From the NCBI RefSeq assembly GCF_026153515.1, contig NZ_CP110644.1, positions 2,695,501-2,759,500 of the forward strand: 64,000 bases of DNA. The letters are read 5' to 3'. Origin of the DNA: Pseudomonas sp. KU26590. GTDB lineage: Bacteria; Pseudomonadota; Gammaproteobacteria; Pseudomonadales; Pseudomonadaceae. Under the pieces are notes generated by a model. The model was not told the origin of the DNA, ran no database searches, and saw only the letters and a program-made list of their open reading frames with translations. Shown in pieces: positions 1 through 9,205 of this stretch (its first letter is position 1; every line of letters starts with the position of its first letter). A program made the translations under genes and the position numbers.

Positions 1-6
1 GGCCAT
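1..6 (-). CDS. Start of a divergent gene running off the left edge (partial)
   Basis: Only an ATG-GCC start is inside the window, on the minus strand, with the ATG at 6-4. A strong Shine-Dalgarno sequence (GGAGGAA, about positions 13-19 on the complement) lies seven bases upstream. That ribosome site is the only evidence. The product cannot be named. Its divergent orientation to the AraC-type regulator beginning at 117 would fit a regulator/target pair, but that is inference. Confidence 0.35.
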
Positions 7-116
7 GGTCATTCCTCCGTCTGTCATGCCTGATCCTCCGGATTTATCATTTGGAGTAGGGCGGCGGGCGGCTGATCTGCGATGATGGCGGTGTCAAATC
101 CTCCGTATGGCTGCCC

Positions 117-1022
117 ATGTCTCCTCTTTCCCATTCCGACGCCAACGCCGAGTTGGTCGCCCTCATCAAGCCCCTGGCGCCGCGCCCGGGTTTCGTCGAC
201 ACCCGCGTGCCGGGCGTGCAGGCGATGTCGTGGGATTACTACGTTGCCAGCAGCCCGCAGATCTATGAACCGAGCCTGGTGATCATTGCCCAGGGCAGTA
301 AACTCGCGCGCCTGGGCCCGCGAACGCTGGAGTACGGCGCCGGCCATTACTTGGTGCAGGCGTTGTCGGTGCCGTTTATGTGCGAGACCTTCGCCACCGC
401 CCAGGCGCCCATGTATGGCGTCGCGGTGTCGATCGATCGCGCGCTGCTGGGCGAGCTGGTGCAAGCCATGGGCGAGGCGCCCAACGTGAAGGTCAAGGCG
501 CAGACGCCGGAATCCATGACGTCGGCCGAGCTGGATACGCCGATGCGTGAGAGCGTCGAGCGGTTGCTGCGCTGCCTGCACGATCCGCTGGACGCGCAAG
601 TGATGGGTCAGGCTCGGGTCAGGGAAGTGGTGTATGCCGCGTTGCGCGGTCCCCAGGCCGGGGTGCTGCGGGCACTGGTCGAGCAGACCGGCCACTTCGC
701 GCGCATTGCCGCGTCGCTGCAGCACCTGCGCGACCATTACGATCAGGCCTTGAGTGTCGAGGATCTGGCCCGCTGCGCCAACATGAGCGCCTCGACCTTC
801 CACGAGCATTTCAAGCGCAGCACCTTGCTGTCGCCGGTTCAGTACCTCAAACGCGTGCGGCTGCTCAAGGCACAGCAGATGCTGATTGGCGAGGGCATGG
901 GGGTGGCGCAGGTCGCGCACAAGGTCGGGTATCAGAGCACGTCGCAATTCAGTCGCGAGTACAAACGCTACTTCGAGCGCAATCCGGGGGAAGAGGGCGA
1001 GCGGCTGAAGGTATCAGCGTGA
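117..1022 (+). CDS. AraC-family transcriptional regulator
   Basis: A 301-residue DNA-binding regulator. Residues about 25-180 form the AraC_N type ligand-sensing domain found in many Pseudomonas AraC proteins. Residues about 200-295 form the two helix-turn-helix units of the AraC/XylS fold: the first around LARCANMSASTFHEHFK, the second around VAHKVGYQSTSQFSREYKR, ending near the usual NP motif (ERNPGE). It probably controls the divergent gene that starts at position 6, as such pairs usually do, but the inducer is unknown. Length is typical for the family. A minus-strand frame over the same bases looks like a shadow with no recognisable domain. Confidence 0.88.
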   Translation: MSPLSHSDANAELVALIKPLAPRPGFVDTRVPGVQAMSWDYYVASSPQIYEPSLVIIAQGSKLARLGPRTLEYGAGHYLVQALSVPFMCETFATAQAPMYGVAVSIDRALLGELVQAMGEAPNVKVKAQTPESMTSAELDTPMRESVERLLRCLHDPLDAQVMGQARVREVVYAALRGPQAGVLRALVEQTGHFARIAASLQHLRDHYDQALSVEDLARCANMSASTFHEHFKRSTLLSPVQYLKRVRLLKAQQMLIGEGMGVAQVAHKVGYQSTSQFSREYKRYFERNPGEEGERLKVSA

Positions 1023-1039
1023 GGGTGATTGCTGAACCT

Positions 1040-1258
1040 CAAAAGCTTCCCGGCTAAAGCCGGTCCTACGAAGGTTATGCGGTGTCTTTGTGGGACCGGC
1101 TTCAGCCGGGAAGAGGCCGGTGTGTACAACATCAATTTTGCGGTATGACCGCTGGCGCCTTCCCGGCTAAAGCCGGTCCCACTGAACACGCACAGTGTCA
1201 GTAGGACCGGCTTCAGCCGGAAAGCTTGCAGCTCAAAGCTTGAAGCTTGCCGCTTCCC
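1040..1258. repeat. REP palindromes and AGCTTG-rich repeat between the regulator and ETF-QO
   Basis: At least four half-sites of the type CCGGCTTCAGCCGG / CCGGCTAAAGCCGG alternate in orientation at about 1050-1066, 1092-1112, 1160-1182 and 1203-1221, giving potential stem-loops. A second repeat rich in GCTTGCAGCT / GCTTGAAGCTTGCCGC lies at about 1225-1255. The same kind of sequence recurs between sucB and lpd. No gene is seen here. Confidence 0.7.
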
Positions 1259-2923
1259 TTACATATTGGGGTAGGTCGGGCCGCCTGCGCCTTCCGGTGC
1301 TACCCACGTAATGTTCTGCGACGGGTCTTTGATGTCGCAGGTTTTGCAGTGGACGCAATTCTGCGCGTTGATCTGGAAGCGCTTGGCGCCGTCTTCCTGG
1401 GTCACCACCTCGTAAACCCCCGCCGGGCAGTAACGCTGCGCAGGCTCATCCCATTTGGGCAGGTTGACGCTGATCGGGATGCTCGGATCCTTCAGCTTCA
1501 AGTGGCACGGCTGCTCTTCTTCGTGGTTGGTGCCGGAGATGAACACCGAGCTCAACTTGTCGAAGCTCAGCTTGCCGTCGGGTTTCGGGTAATCAATCTT
1601 CTTCGAGTCAGCCGCCAGCTTCATGCACGCATAGTCCGGCGTGGTGTCGTGCAGGGTGAAGGGGATCTTGCCGCCAAACAGGTTCTGGTCGATGAAATTG
1701 AACGCGCCACCGAAGATCGCGCCGAACTTGTGCACCGCCGGCCCGAAGTTGCGGCTGGCGAACAGTTCTTCGTGCAGCCAGCTGGCCTTGAAACCCTCGA
1801 CGTAGCCGTTCAGCGCGTCGCCACCCTCGTTGCCGGCGAACAGCGCATCCGCCACCGCTTCAGCGGCGAGCATGCCGGACTTCATGGCGGTGTGGCTTCC
1901 CTTGATCTTGGCAAAATTCAGCGTGCCCAGGTCGCAACCGATCAGCGCGCCGCCGGGGAAGACCATCTTCGGCAACGAATTCAGGCCGCCCTTGCAGATC
2001 GCCCGCGCGCCGTAGCTGATGCGCTTGCCGCCTTCCAGGTACTGCTTCAGGACCGGGTGGTGCTTGAGGCGCTGGAATTCATCGAACGGCGACAGGTAAG
2101 GGTTGGCGTAGGACAGGTCGACGATCAGCCCGACCACGACCTGATTGTTTTCCAGGTGATAAAGGAACGAGCCGCCGGTGTTTTCGGTGCCCATGACTTC
2201 CAGCGGCCAGCCCGCGGTGTGTACCACCAGGCCTGGCTGATGTTTGGCCGGATCGACTTCCCAGATTTCCTTCAGGCCGATGCCGTAATGCTGGGCGTCG
2301 GCTTCGCTGTCGAGGTTGAAACGGTTGATGAGTTGCTTGCCGATGTGGCCACGGCAGCCTTCGGCGAACAGCGTGTACTTGCCGCGCAGTTCCATGCCGG
2401 GGGTGTACAGACCTGCTTTGGGGTTGCCTTCACGGTCAACGCCCAAGTCCCCGGTGAGAATCCCGCGCACGACGCCGTTTTCATCGATCAGTGCTTCCTG
2501 AGCCGCAAAGCCGGGGTAGATTTCTACGCCCAGGTTCTCGGCCTGCTGCGCCAGCCAGCGGCACAGGTTGCCCAGGGAGATGATGTAGTTGCCTTCGTTG
2601 TGCATGGTCTTGGGCACGAACGCGCCCGGCACTTTCTGGCTGGCGTCGGCGCCGGTCAGGACGTAGATGTCGTCACGTGTGACCAGTGTGTTCAGCGGGG
2701 CGCCAAGGGCTTTCCAGTCGGGAAAGAGCTCATTGAGGGCGCGCGGTTCGAACACGGCGCCGGAGAGGATGTGAGCACCGACTTCGGAGCCTTTTTCCAC
2801 CACGCAGACGCTGATTTCCTGACCGGCGTCAGCGGCTCTCTGTTTCAGGCGGCAAGCGGCAGACAGCCCGGCGGGCCCGGCTCCGACGATGACGACGTCG
2901 AATTCCATAAATTCGCGTTCCAC
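1259..2923 (-). CDS. Electron transfer flavoprotein-ubiquinone oxidoreductase
   Basis: ETF-QO moves electrons from reduced ETF (fed by acyl-CoA and other dehydrogenases) to ubiquinone at the inner membrane. The 554-residue length is normal. An FAD-binding GAGPAGLSAACRL motif sits at about residues 14-26. The C-terminal 4Fe-4S ferredoxin-like region contains CPAGVYEV and NCVHCKTCDIKDPSQNI. The GTG start at 2923 has an AGGAGA ribosome site upstream and gives the family's usual MERE-MEFDVV N-terminus. It is divergent from etfB-etfA, the genes for its direct electron donor. Confidence 0.96.
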   Translation of the reverse strand: MEREFMEFDVVIVGAGPAGLSAACRLKQRAADAGQEISVCVVEKGSEVGAHILSGAVFEPRALNELFPDWKALGAPLNTLVTRDDIYVLTGADASQKVPGAFVPKTMHNEGNYIISLGNLCRWLAQQAENLGVEIYPGFAAQEALIDENGVVRGILTGDLGVDREGNPKAGLYTPGMELRGKYTLFAEGCRGHIGKQLINRFNLDSEADAQHYGIGLKEIWEVDPAKHQPGLVVHTAGWPLEVMGTENTGGSFLYHLENNQVVVGLIVDLSYANPYLSPFDEFQRLKHHPVLKQYLEGGKRISYGARAICKGGLNSLPKMVFPGGALIGCDLGTLNFAKIKGSHTAMKSGMLAAEAVADALFAGNEGGDALNGYVEGFKASWLHEELFASRNFGPAVHKFGAIFGGAFNFIDQNLFGGKIPFTLHDTTPDYACMKLAADSKKIDYPKPDGKLSFDKLSSVFISGTNHEEEQPCHLKLKDPSIPISVNLPKWDEPAQRYCPAGVYEVVTQEDGAKRFQINAQNCVHCKTCDIKDPSQNITWVAPEGAGGPTYPNM

Positions 2924-3510
2924 AGGCTATCTCCTACTCAAGGCTAAACGGCGTATTTTTTAGGCGTATTTTTATAGATGGCTAAAACCGACACCGGGAA
3001 GGTCGTTGGCCCGGCTGTCATCTTGAAGGCGCGCATTATATCTACACCACCTCGCAGGTCCAATACAAACGTTTGTTTGAATCGGCCGAAACCCTGATAA
3101 ATCACGGTGAGACGGCTTGTGACTGGCGTTTATGTCGTATTGACCCGACCCGGCGTTGCGGTCAAGATACGGGCGGTTTTGCGCTCGCTCCGGGTCGTTC
3201 GTCAGCCCCGGATTTTTTATAGCAGCGTACAGACCGTCGGTATCAGAACACCGGTAAAAGCAACGTGAGCATAGCCCCCCGCGCAACCGTCAGCAGCAGC
3301 AGCAGCACCACCAGCGCCGGCGGCGCGCAGCAGTTTACACGGGCGATCAACGTCTGGCTTGGATTGCCGCCGGAGCGTGGCCGCTTTTGCTGACATCCGC
3401 ATTCAGCAACCGCGAATACGTTGTTTTCACAGGTGTTCTTTACACTGACGAGTACCCATCGCCGGGCAAGGCCTGGCGATTTCTTTTCACCGGAGAGAAA
3501 CGAGGAATCC
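2924..3510. promoter_or_regulatory. Divergent regulatory region between ETF-QO and etfBA
   Basis: This 587-bp stretch contains no convincing gene and must hold the promoters of both divergent units. A GC-rich hairpin (GCCGGGC / GCCTGGC, about 3461-3479, followed by a T-rich tract) lies in the probable etfB leader, shortly before its ribosome site GAGAAACGAGGA at about 3495-3507. It could be an attenuator or merely a leader structure. No clear -35/-10 pair was found by eye. Confidence 0.35.
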
Positions 3511-4260
3511 ATGAAGGTTCTTGTAGCTGTCAAACGAGTGGTCGACTACAACGTAAAGGTTCGCGTCAAAGCGGATAACTCCGGCGTCGATCTCGCCAAC
3601 GTTAAAATGTCGATGAACCCCTTCTGCGAAATCGCTGTAGAAGAAGCCGTCCGCCTGAAAGAGAAAGGCGTTGCGACCGAGATCGTCGTCGTTTCCATTG
3701 GTCCGACCACGGCTCAGGAGCAACTGCGTACCGCCTTGGCACTGGGTGCCGATCGCGCCATCCTCGTAGAATCCGCTGACGAACTGACCTCCCTGGCTGT
3801 GGCCAAGTTGCTGAAGGCGGTTGTCGACAAAGAGCAGCCGCAGCTGGTCATTCTCGGCAAGCAGGCGATCGACAGCGACAACAACCAGACCGGCCAGATG
3901 CTGGCTGCGCTGAGCGGCTACCCGCAGGGCACTTTCGCCTCCAAAGTCGAAGTCTCCGGCGACAGCATCAACGTCACCCGTGAAATCGACGCCGGCGCGC
4001 AGACCGTTTCCCTCAAGCTGCCGGCCATCGTCACCACCGACCTGCGTTTGAACGAGCCGCGCTACGCGTCGCTGCCAAACATCATGAAAGCCAAGAAAAA
4101 GCCGCTCGAAGTGCTGACGCCTGATGCGTTGGGTGTTTCGACTGCGTCGACCAACAAGACCCTGAAAGTTGAAGCCCCGGCTGCCCGCAGCGCAGGCATC
4201 AAGGTCAAGTCGGTGGCTGAACTGGTTGATAAACTGAAAAACGAAGCGAAGGTGATCTGA
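3511..4260 (+). CDS. etfB: Electron transfer flavoprotein beta subunit
   Basis: Small ETF subunit (249 residues), which binds AMP and docks to the acyl-CoA dehydrogenases. The N-terminus [20 protein letters not shown] is that of bacterial EtfB. The ETF-beta signature region around residues 120-145 ([20 protein letters not shown]) is intact. An in-frame ATG further upstream exists, but the start at 3511 follows a purine-rich ribosome site and gives the family's normal length. The stop codon overlaps the start of etfA (TGATG), so the two subunits are translationally coupled. Confidence 0.97.
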   Translation: MKVLVAVKRVVDYNVKVRVKADNSGVDLANVKMSMNPFCEIAVEEAVRLKEKGVATEIVVVSIGPTTAQEQLRTALALGADRAILVESADELTSLAVAKLLKAVVDKEQPQLVILGKQAIDSDNNQTGQMLAALSGYPQGTFASKVEVSGDSINVTREIDAGAQTVSLKLPAIVTTDLRLNEPRYASLPNIMKAKKKPLEVLTPDALGVSTASTNKTLKVEAPAARSAGIKVKSVAELVDKLKNEAKVI

Positions 4261-5189
4261 TGACGACCCTGGTTATCGCTGAGCACGAAAACGGCGCAAT
4301 CGCTCCCGCCACCCTGAATACCGTTGCCGCTGCCACCCAAATCGGTGGTGATATCCACGTTCTGGTCGCGGGTTTGAACGTCGCTGCCGTCGGCGAAGCA
4401 GCTGCAAAAATCGCAGGCGTGTCCAAGGTCCTCGTGGCCGACAACGCTGCCTATGAGCACCAACTGCCGGAAAACGTCGCCCCTCTGGTTGTCGAGCTGG
4501 CCTCGGCCTACAGCCACGTGCTGGCCGCTGCAACCTCCAACGGCAAGAACATCCTGCCGCGCGTCGCGGCGCACCTGGACGTCGACCAGATTTCCGAAAT
4601 CGTCTCGGTCGAAAGCGCTGACACCTTCAAGCGCCCGATCTATGCCGGTAACGCTATTTCGACCGTTCAGTCGTCGGCAGCGGTGAAAGTCATCACTGTT
4701 CGCGCCACCGGTTTCGACGCAGTGGCAGCGCAAGGCGGTTCTGCTTCGATTGAAGCCGTCAGCGCGGCCCATGATGCGGGCAAATCGTCTTTCGTCAGTG
4801 AAGAGCTGGCCAAGTCCGATCGTCCGGAACTGACGGCTGCCAAGATCGTCGTCTCCGGCGGCCGTGGCATGCAGAACGGCGACAACTTCAAACACCTGTA
4901 TACCCTGGCTGACAAGCTGGGTGCGGCGGTCGGCGCTTCCCGCGCGGCCGTCGACGCAGGCTTCGTGCCCAACGACATGCAGGTCGGCCAGACCGGCAAG
5001 ATCGTCGCGCCGCAGCTGTACATCGCGGTCGGCATCTCCGGCGCGATCCAGCATCTGGCCGGCATGAAAGACTCCAAGGTGATCGTCGCGATCAACAAGG
5101 ACGAAGAAGCGCCGATCTTCCAGGTGGCCGATTACGGCCTCGTGGCGGATCTGTTCGAAGCGATCCCTGAGTTGGAGAAGCTGGTTTAA
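4260..5189 (+). CDS. etfA: Electron transfer flavoprotein alpha subunit
   Basis: Large ETF subunit (309 residues), carrying most of the FAD site. The C-terminal FAD-binding domain has the [41 protein letters not shown] and [10 protein letters not shown] motifs, about residues 225-290. Its ATG overlaps the last base of etfB by one nucleotide. Together with EtfB and the ETF-QO encoded divergently it links fatty acid and amino acid oxidation to the quinone pool. Confidence 0.97.
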   Translation: MTTLVIAEHENGAIAPATLNTVAAATQIGGDIHVLVAGLNVAAVGEAAAKIAGVSKVLVADNAAYEHQLPENVAPLVVELASAYSHVLAAATSNGKNILPRVAAHLDVDQISEIVSVESADTFKRPIYAGNAISTVQSSAAVKVITVRATGFDAVAAQGGSASIEAVSAAHDAGKSSFVSEELAKSDRPELTAAKIVVSGGRGMQNGDNFKHLYTLADKLGAAVGASRAAVDAGFVPNDMQVGQTGKIVAPQLYIAVGISGAIQHLAGMKDSKVIVAINKDEEAPIFQVADYGLVADLFEAIPELEKLV

Positions 5190-5264
5190 TCCACTTCCCT
5201 GACTTATAAAGAGAACCCGTTCGTTCGGGCTGCCGCACGCGTGAATCATCGTTCAGTCGATGAG

Positions 5265-5300
5265 CCAGCGCCCAGGCAGTCGGAGCTGGCGGGTTTTTTT
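5265..5300 (+). terminator. Terminator after etfA
   Basis: GCCAGC (5265-5270) pairs with GCTGGC (5285-5290) and is followed by GGG and seven T. The loop is rather long (14 bases), so strength is uncertain. The position just downstream of etfA fits an intrinsic terminator. Confidence 0.5.
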
Positions 5301-5324
5301 ATGGGCTCAAAAAAGGACGTTGTC

Positions 5325-6149
5325 ATGTTGTCGCCAAAGCAGACGCTGGCTTCATTGCTGGGCGGGTTGCTGTTGCTGCCGTCGCTGGCCTGGTCTGCGG
5401 GCAAGTGCGACCGGCTGATCGTCACCGGCAGCCCGGACGCGCCGCCGTACCTGTGGCGCGACCCCCAGGACCCCAAACACCTGATGGGCGCCAATGCCGA
5501 CCTGCTCAAGGAGGTCGCGCAACAGATCGGCGTCAAGGTCGAGCTGCTGTATGGCGGCAAGCGCAGCCAGGCCCTTGAAGAAGTGCGCACCGGGCGCATG
5601 GACATGCTGGCGGACACGCCGCTCAACAGCGCCGAGCTGGAATCCCTGGATTTCATCCACCCGTCCATCGCCCAGAACGAAATCATGGTGTGGACGCGCA
5701 ACGGCCATGAGCAGCCGTTCAATGCGCTGGCCGACTTGCAGGCTCATCCCGGCGCCATGTCTGAAAAGACCCGGGTGACCGTTGGGTTCGATGAGGCGAT
5801 CAAGGCGCACTTGACGCTGGAGAAGCAGGCCAGTCTTCCCTTGGCCTTTCAGAAACTGGCGGCGGGGCAGGTCGAGTACGTCCTTGCCGGCCGCTATGCG
5901 GGGATGGCCGTGACTCAGGCGCTGAACATCGCCAAAGACCTGCAAACCCAGCCCATGCCCCTCGATCGCCCGGGCTTTTATCTGGCGCTGTCGTTCAACT
6001 CCGCCTGCAATGATCCATGGCTGCGCGGACAGCTGGCGAAAAAAATGACAGAATTGGCGGCTTCCGGTCGCTCCAGTGAAGCCGTCACGCGCAATCTGGA
6101 CCTGTGGAAAATCCAGTTGCAGCAGTCCGCCAGCGCCCTCCATCAGTAG
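5325..6149 (+). CDS. Periplasmic solute-binding protein, amino-acid-transporter type
   Basis: A 274-residue protein with a clear Sec signal peptide (MLSPKQTLASLLGG, hydrophobic core, then cleavage near WSAG) and the SBP_bac_3 fold. PPYLWRD, GANADLLKEVAQQIGVKVELL and the GRMDMLADTPLN segment are typical of periplasmic binding proteins that bind polar amino acids. The start at 5325 was chosen because AAGGA lies seven bases upstream and the signal peptide begins there. No permease or ATPase gene is next to it, so it may serve a remote transporter or act as a sensor module. Ligand unknown. Confidence 0.8.
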   Translation: MLSPKQTLASLLGGLLLLPSLAWSAGKCDRLIVTGSPDAPPYLWRDPQDPKHLMGANADLLKEVAQQIGVKVELLYGGKRSQALEEVRTGRMDMLADTPLNSAELESLDFIHPSIAQNEIMVWTRNGHEQPFNALADLQAHPGAMSEKTRVTVGFDEAIKAHLTLEKQASLPLAFQKLAAGQVEYVLAGRYAGMAVTQALNIAKDLQTQPMPLDRPGFYLALSFNSACNDPWLRGQLAKKMTELAASGRSSEAVTRNLDLWKIQLQQSASALHQ

Positions 6150-6158
6150 GAATGTGTT

Positions 6159-6524
6159 TTGAGCTTTCTTTTGAAAATCCAGCCTGTCTTCGCCGCTGTC
6201 GTGCTCGCCGCCCTCGTCGGCTGTGCCAACGACCCGGCGCCCACCGAACAACTCAAACTCACCGAACAGGCTGTCGCCCAGGCCACAGCGGTCGGCGCTA
6301 CCGATGAAGAGCCGGACCTGGTGACGGCGCAGACAAAGCTGACCCAGGCCCGCGCCGACATGGCGGACAAGTCCTATAAGGACGCACGCATGCAGGCTGA
6401 ACAGGCCGAGCTGGACGCGCGTCTGGCCGAGGCCCGTGTGCTGACCCAGAAGAGCGAAGCGCAGGTGGCTCAGGTCAACACCCGGCTCGAGCGTCTGCGC
6501 AAGCAGTTGGGGGCTAATCAATGA
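6159..6524 (+). CDS. DUF4398-type small lipoprotein
   Basis: A 121-residue envelope protein beginning with TTG (AGGA ribosome site at 6148-6151, overlapping the previous stop codon). It has a lipoprotein signal: hydrophobic stretch ending in LVGCAND, so the Cys near residue 22 would be lipidated. The rest is a long Ala/Gln/Glu-rich helix (residues 30-115) with coiled-coil character, as in DUF4398 proteins. Its stop overlaps the next gene (ATGA at 6521-6524), and the next protein also starts with a DUF4398-like helix before an OmpA domain. They probably act together in the outer membrane or periplasm. The exact role is unknown. Confidence 0.75.
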   Translation: MSFLLKIQPVFAAVVLAALVGCANDPAPTEQLKLTEQAVAQATAVGATDEEPDLVTAQTKLTQARADMADKSYKDARMQAEQAELDARLAEARVLTQKSEAQVAQVNTRLERLRKQLGANQ

Positions 6525-7336
6525 ATGCCGTCGGGCGAAGCCTCAGCCTCGGCCTGTTGCTGGCCAGTGTCGGCCTTGCTGGCTGTGCCGGTCATCAGAG
6601 CAGTGAGCAGGCGCTGCAGGGCGCCATTGCCGATTACCAGAAGGTCAGGGAAGACACCAACGTCCTGCGCAGCGCGCCGAAGGACGTCATCCGTGCCGGC
6701 GAGTTGCTGGGCCGGGCCGAGCGCCTGTCGAGCTATATCGGCAGCGCTGACGACGTCAGTCATTACGCGTACCTGAGCAGTCGTTACAGCGCGATCGCCC
6801 GTGAGCACAGCAAGCTGCTGCTGAATCAGGAAAAGCTCGCGCGGCTGGAGCTGGAACGTCAGCGTCTGCAACTGGCCTTGCGTGAAGCCAAGCTCGCCGG
6901 TGCGCAGCAACAGGGCAAGTGGGCGGAAGATCAAGTGATCAGCCTGTCGACGCAGCAGAACGAGCGCGGGCTGGTGATGACCCTCGGCGACATGCTCTTC
7001 GATACCGGCCGCGCCGAACTGAAAAGCTCCGCCAACCGCACCGTGCTGAAGGTCGTGCAGTTCCTGCAATTCAATCCCAAGCGTGTGGTGCGGATCGAGG
7101 GCTATACCGACAGTACCGGCGACGCTCAGGAAAACCTCGCGCTGTCGAAAGACCGGGCACAGTCCGTGGCTGACGTGCTGTCTGATCTGGGCATCGAGGA
7201 AGACCGCATTCAGGTCGAAGGCTACGGCGACCAATACCCGGTGGACGCAAACACCTCCGAAAGCGGTCGTGCACAGAATCGCCGTGTTGAAATTGTCTTC
7301 TCGGACGACAAGGGTCACCTCAGCGCCCCTCGTTGA
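6521..7336 (+). CDS. OmpA-family lipoprotein with DUF4398-like N-terminal helix
   Basis: 271 residues. A lipoprotein signal (LASVGLAGCAGH, Cys near 23) is followed by a coiled-coil region (about 30-145) and a C-terminal OmpA-like peptidoglycan-binding domain (about 150-262). The latter has the motifs GDMLFDTGRAELKS, VVRIEGYTDSTGD, NLALSKDRAQSVADVL and the final GRAQNRRVEIVF. It would anchor the outer membrane to peptidoglycan. It overlaps the preceding lipoprotein gene by four bases, a sign of coupled translation and shared function. Confidence 0.9.
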   Translation: MNAVGRSLSLGLLLASVGLAGCAGHQSSEQALQGAIADYQKVREDTNVLRSAPKDVIRAGELLGRAERLSSYIGSADDVSHYAYLSSRYSAIAREHSKLLLNQEKLARLELERQRLQLALREAKLAGAQQQGKWAEDQVISLSTQQNERGLVMTLGDMLFDTGRAELKSSANRTVLKVVQFLQFNPKRVVRIEGYTDSTGDAQENLALSKDRAQSVADVLSDLGIEEDRIQVEGYGDQYPVDANTSESGRAQNRRVEIVFSDDKGHLSAPR

Positions 7337-7651
7337 GAGGAATGACAGCGCCGGCCTGGCTGTTCAAAGTGTCGTGTTTTTGTCGGGCTTGCAGAGTTTT
7401 GCGGCCGCGCAGTCTGTAGGAGCCGGCTTGCTGGCGAACGCATTTGATCAGACGCCATAGAGGGCGCGTGATCTACCGGATTGGCCAGAGAGCCGGCTCC
7501 TACAGAACCCATCCAGGCAGTCAATCTCTATTCAAACACTGCGCCCTCTAGCCGGAACAGGAACTGTCACCGTACACTTCCGAACTGTTCCGGTGATCTT
7601 CCCTGTTGATCGCCGCACGCATGATCAGAGCATGGGATCGAGGGACGCGAA
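7337..7651. repeat. Intergenic region with a REP pair
   Basis: At about 7411-7506, CTGTAGGAGCCGGCTTGCTGG and its inverted partner GAGCCGGCTCCTACAG frame roughly 60 bp, a bacterial interspersed mosaic-type pair. The remaining sequence up to the MocR gene holds that gene's promoter. No gene is seen. Confidence 0.65.
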
Positions 7652-9091
7652 ATGACCAGTCTGTTGCTGTACCAACGCATCGCCCAACAACTGGCCGAAG
7701 ACATTCGCCGGGGCGTGTATCAGCCCGGCGAGCGCGTCCCCTCGGTGCGCAAGATGAGCTCCCAGCTCAACGTCAGTCATGCCACCGTCCTGCAGGCCTA
7801 CGCTAATCTCGAAGACCAGGGCTTGATCCGCGCGCGGCCGCAGTCCGGCTACTACGTGCATCAAACCCCGGCCCTCACCGCGGCGACCCCGGATATCGCG
7901 CGGGTGGAGCGCCCCGGCTTGGTGACTCGCGCCAGTATCATTCAACAGGTGCTGGTCGAAGCGCGGCGTGAAGGGGTGTTCGCCTTCGGCGCTGCTGTCC
8001 CTCACATCGATTACTTGCCGCTGCGCGCGCTGCATCAGCAACTGGCCAAGGTGACCCGTTTTCAGAGCCCTCGGGCGTTCAATTACATGTTCAGCCCCGG
8101 CTTCGAGCCGCTGCGCCGTCAGGTGGCCATTCGCATGCGCGACGCCGGCGTGGTGATCGACCCGTCTGAAGTGGTGATCACCCACGGCTGCGTCGATGCG
8201 CTGCAAATGTCGCTGCGGGTGCTGACCAGTCCGGGCGACCTGATCGCTGCAGAATCCCCGACCTATTACGGCCTGCTGCAACTGGCCGATCTGCTCGGCC
8301 TGAAAGTCATTGAGATTCCCAGCGACCCTAACACCGGGATCAGCCTGGAAGCCTTGCAACTGGCCGCCAACCAGTGGTCAATCAAGGCGCTGGTGATGAC
8401 TTCGCGACTGAGCAATCCGCTGGGCAGCACCATGCCGGAAGAACGGCAGAAACACTTGCTGCGGCTGGCCTCAGACTTTGATATTCAAATCGTCGAAGAC
8501 GACATCTACGGCGAGTTGATGTACGACCAGAACAAGACCAAGGCGTTGAAGGCCTTCGACCGGCTGGGCCATGTCATCTACTGCTCCAGCTTCTCCAAGA
8601 CCCTGTCGCCGGGGGTGCGGATCGGCTGGATGATCGCCGGCAAGTACCAGGCGGAAATCCAGCGCCTGCAGACCTTCACTACGCATTCGGCGTGCAGCGT
8701 GACGCAGATGGCGGTGGCGTCCTACCTTGAAAACGGCGGCTATGACCGGCACTTACGCTTTATCCGCCAGGAACACCGCAAGAACCTCAGTGCGTTTCAG
8801 CTGGCGGTGCAGCAGATGTTCCCCGAAGGCACGCAGATCAGTCGGCCTGCGGGGGGGTTCATTCTGTGGATCAGTCTGCCGGGGCGGGTAAATACCCAGG
8901 AGTTACACGTGCGCGCGCTGGAGCAGGGCATCAGCATCGCGCCGGGCCTGATTTTCAGTAACACGGAGCAGTTCAACCACTGCATCCGCCTGAACTGCGG
9001 GCTGCCGTGGAACCGTGAAGCGGAGAGGGCGCTGATGACGGTGGGCATGCTGGCCAAGCAGTTATGCCAGGATGCCGGGCAATCCTGGTGA
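7652..9091 (+). CDS. MocR/GntR-type regulator with aminotransferase-like domain
   Basis: 479 residues. An N-terminal GntR winged helix (about 1-75; ERVPSVRKMSSQLNVSHATVLQAYANLEDQGLI) is fused to a class I/II aminotransferase fold (about 110-470). The PLP lysine lies in the SSFSKTLSPGVRIGW motif near residue 315. Family members are transcription factors that use PLP or an amino-compound adduct as signal (PdxR, GabR, TauR type). The target cannot be told from the neighbours, which are unrelated. No enzymatic role is implied by the fold alone. Confidence 0.9.
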   Translation: MTSLLLYQRIAQQLAEDIRRGVYQPGERVPSVRKMSSQLNVSHATVLQAYANLEDQGLIRARPQSGYYVHQTPALTAATPDIARVERPGLVTRASIIQQVLVEARREGVFAFGAAVPHIDYLPLRALHQQLAKVTRFQSPRAFNYMFSPGFEPLRRQVAIRMRDAGVVIDPSEVVITHGCVDALQMSLRVLTSPGDLIAAESPTYYGLLQLADLLGLKVIEIPSDPNTGISLEALQLAANQWSIKALVMTSRLSNPLGSTMPEERQKHLLRLASDFDIQIVEDDIYGELMYDQNKTKALKAFDRLGHVIYCSSFSKTLSPGVRIGWMIAGKYQAEIQRLQTFTTHSACSVTQMAVASYLENGGYDRHLRFIRQEHRKNLSAFQLAVQQMFPEGTQISRPAGGFILWISLPGRVNTQELHVRALEQGISIAPGLIFSNTEQFNHCIRLNCGLPWNREAERALMTVGMLAKQLCQDAGQSW

Positions 9092-9205
9092 ACTCGTAGG
9101 GTTACCCGCTTTCCATACAAACGGGGGAGGCAGACAGAGCAACTTGTCAGCCGCCGTGCAAAGGGCCAGCATATGGTCCCTGTCTTACTTACTGCCGTTC
9201 AGACT

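Noticed and set aside
3421..3510. N-terminal extension of etfB by 30 codons.
   Set aside because: The extra residues do not resemble EtfB, and a ribosome site directly precedes the ATG at 3511.
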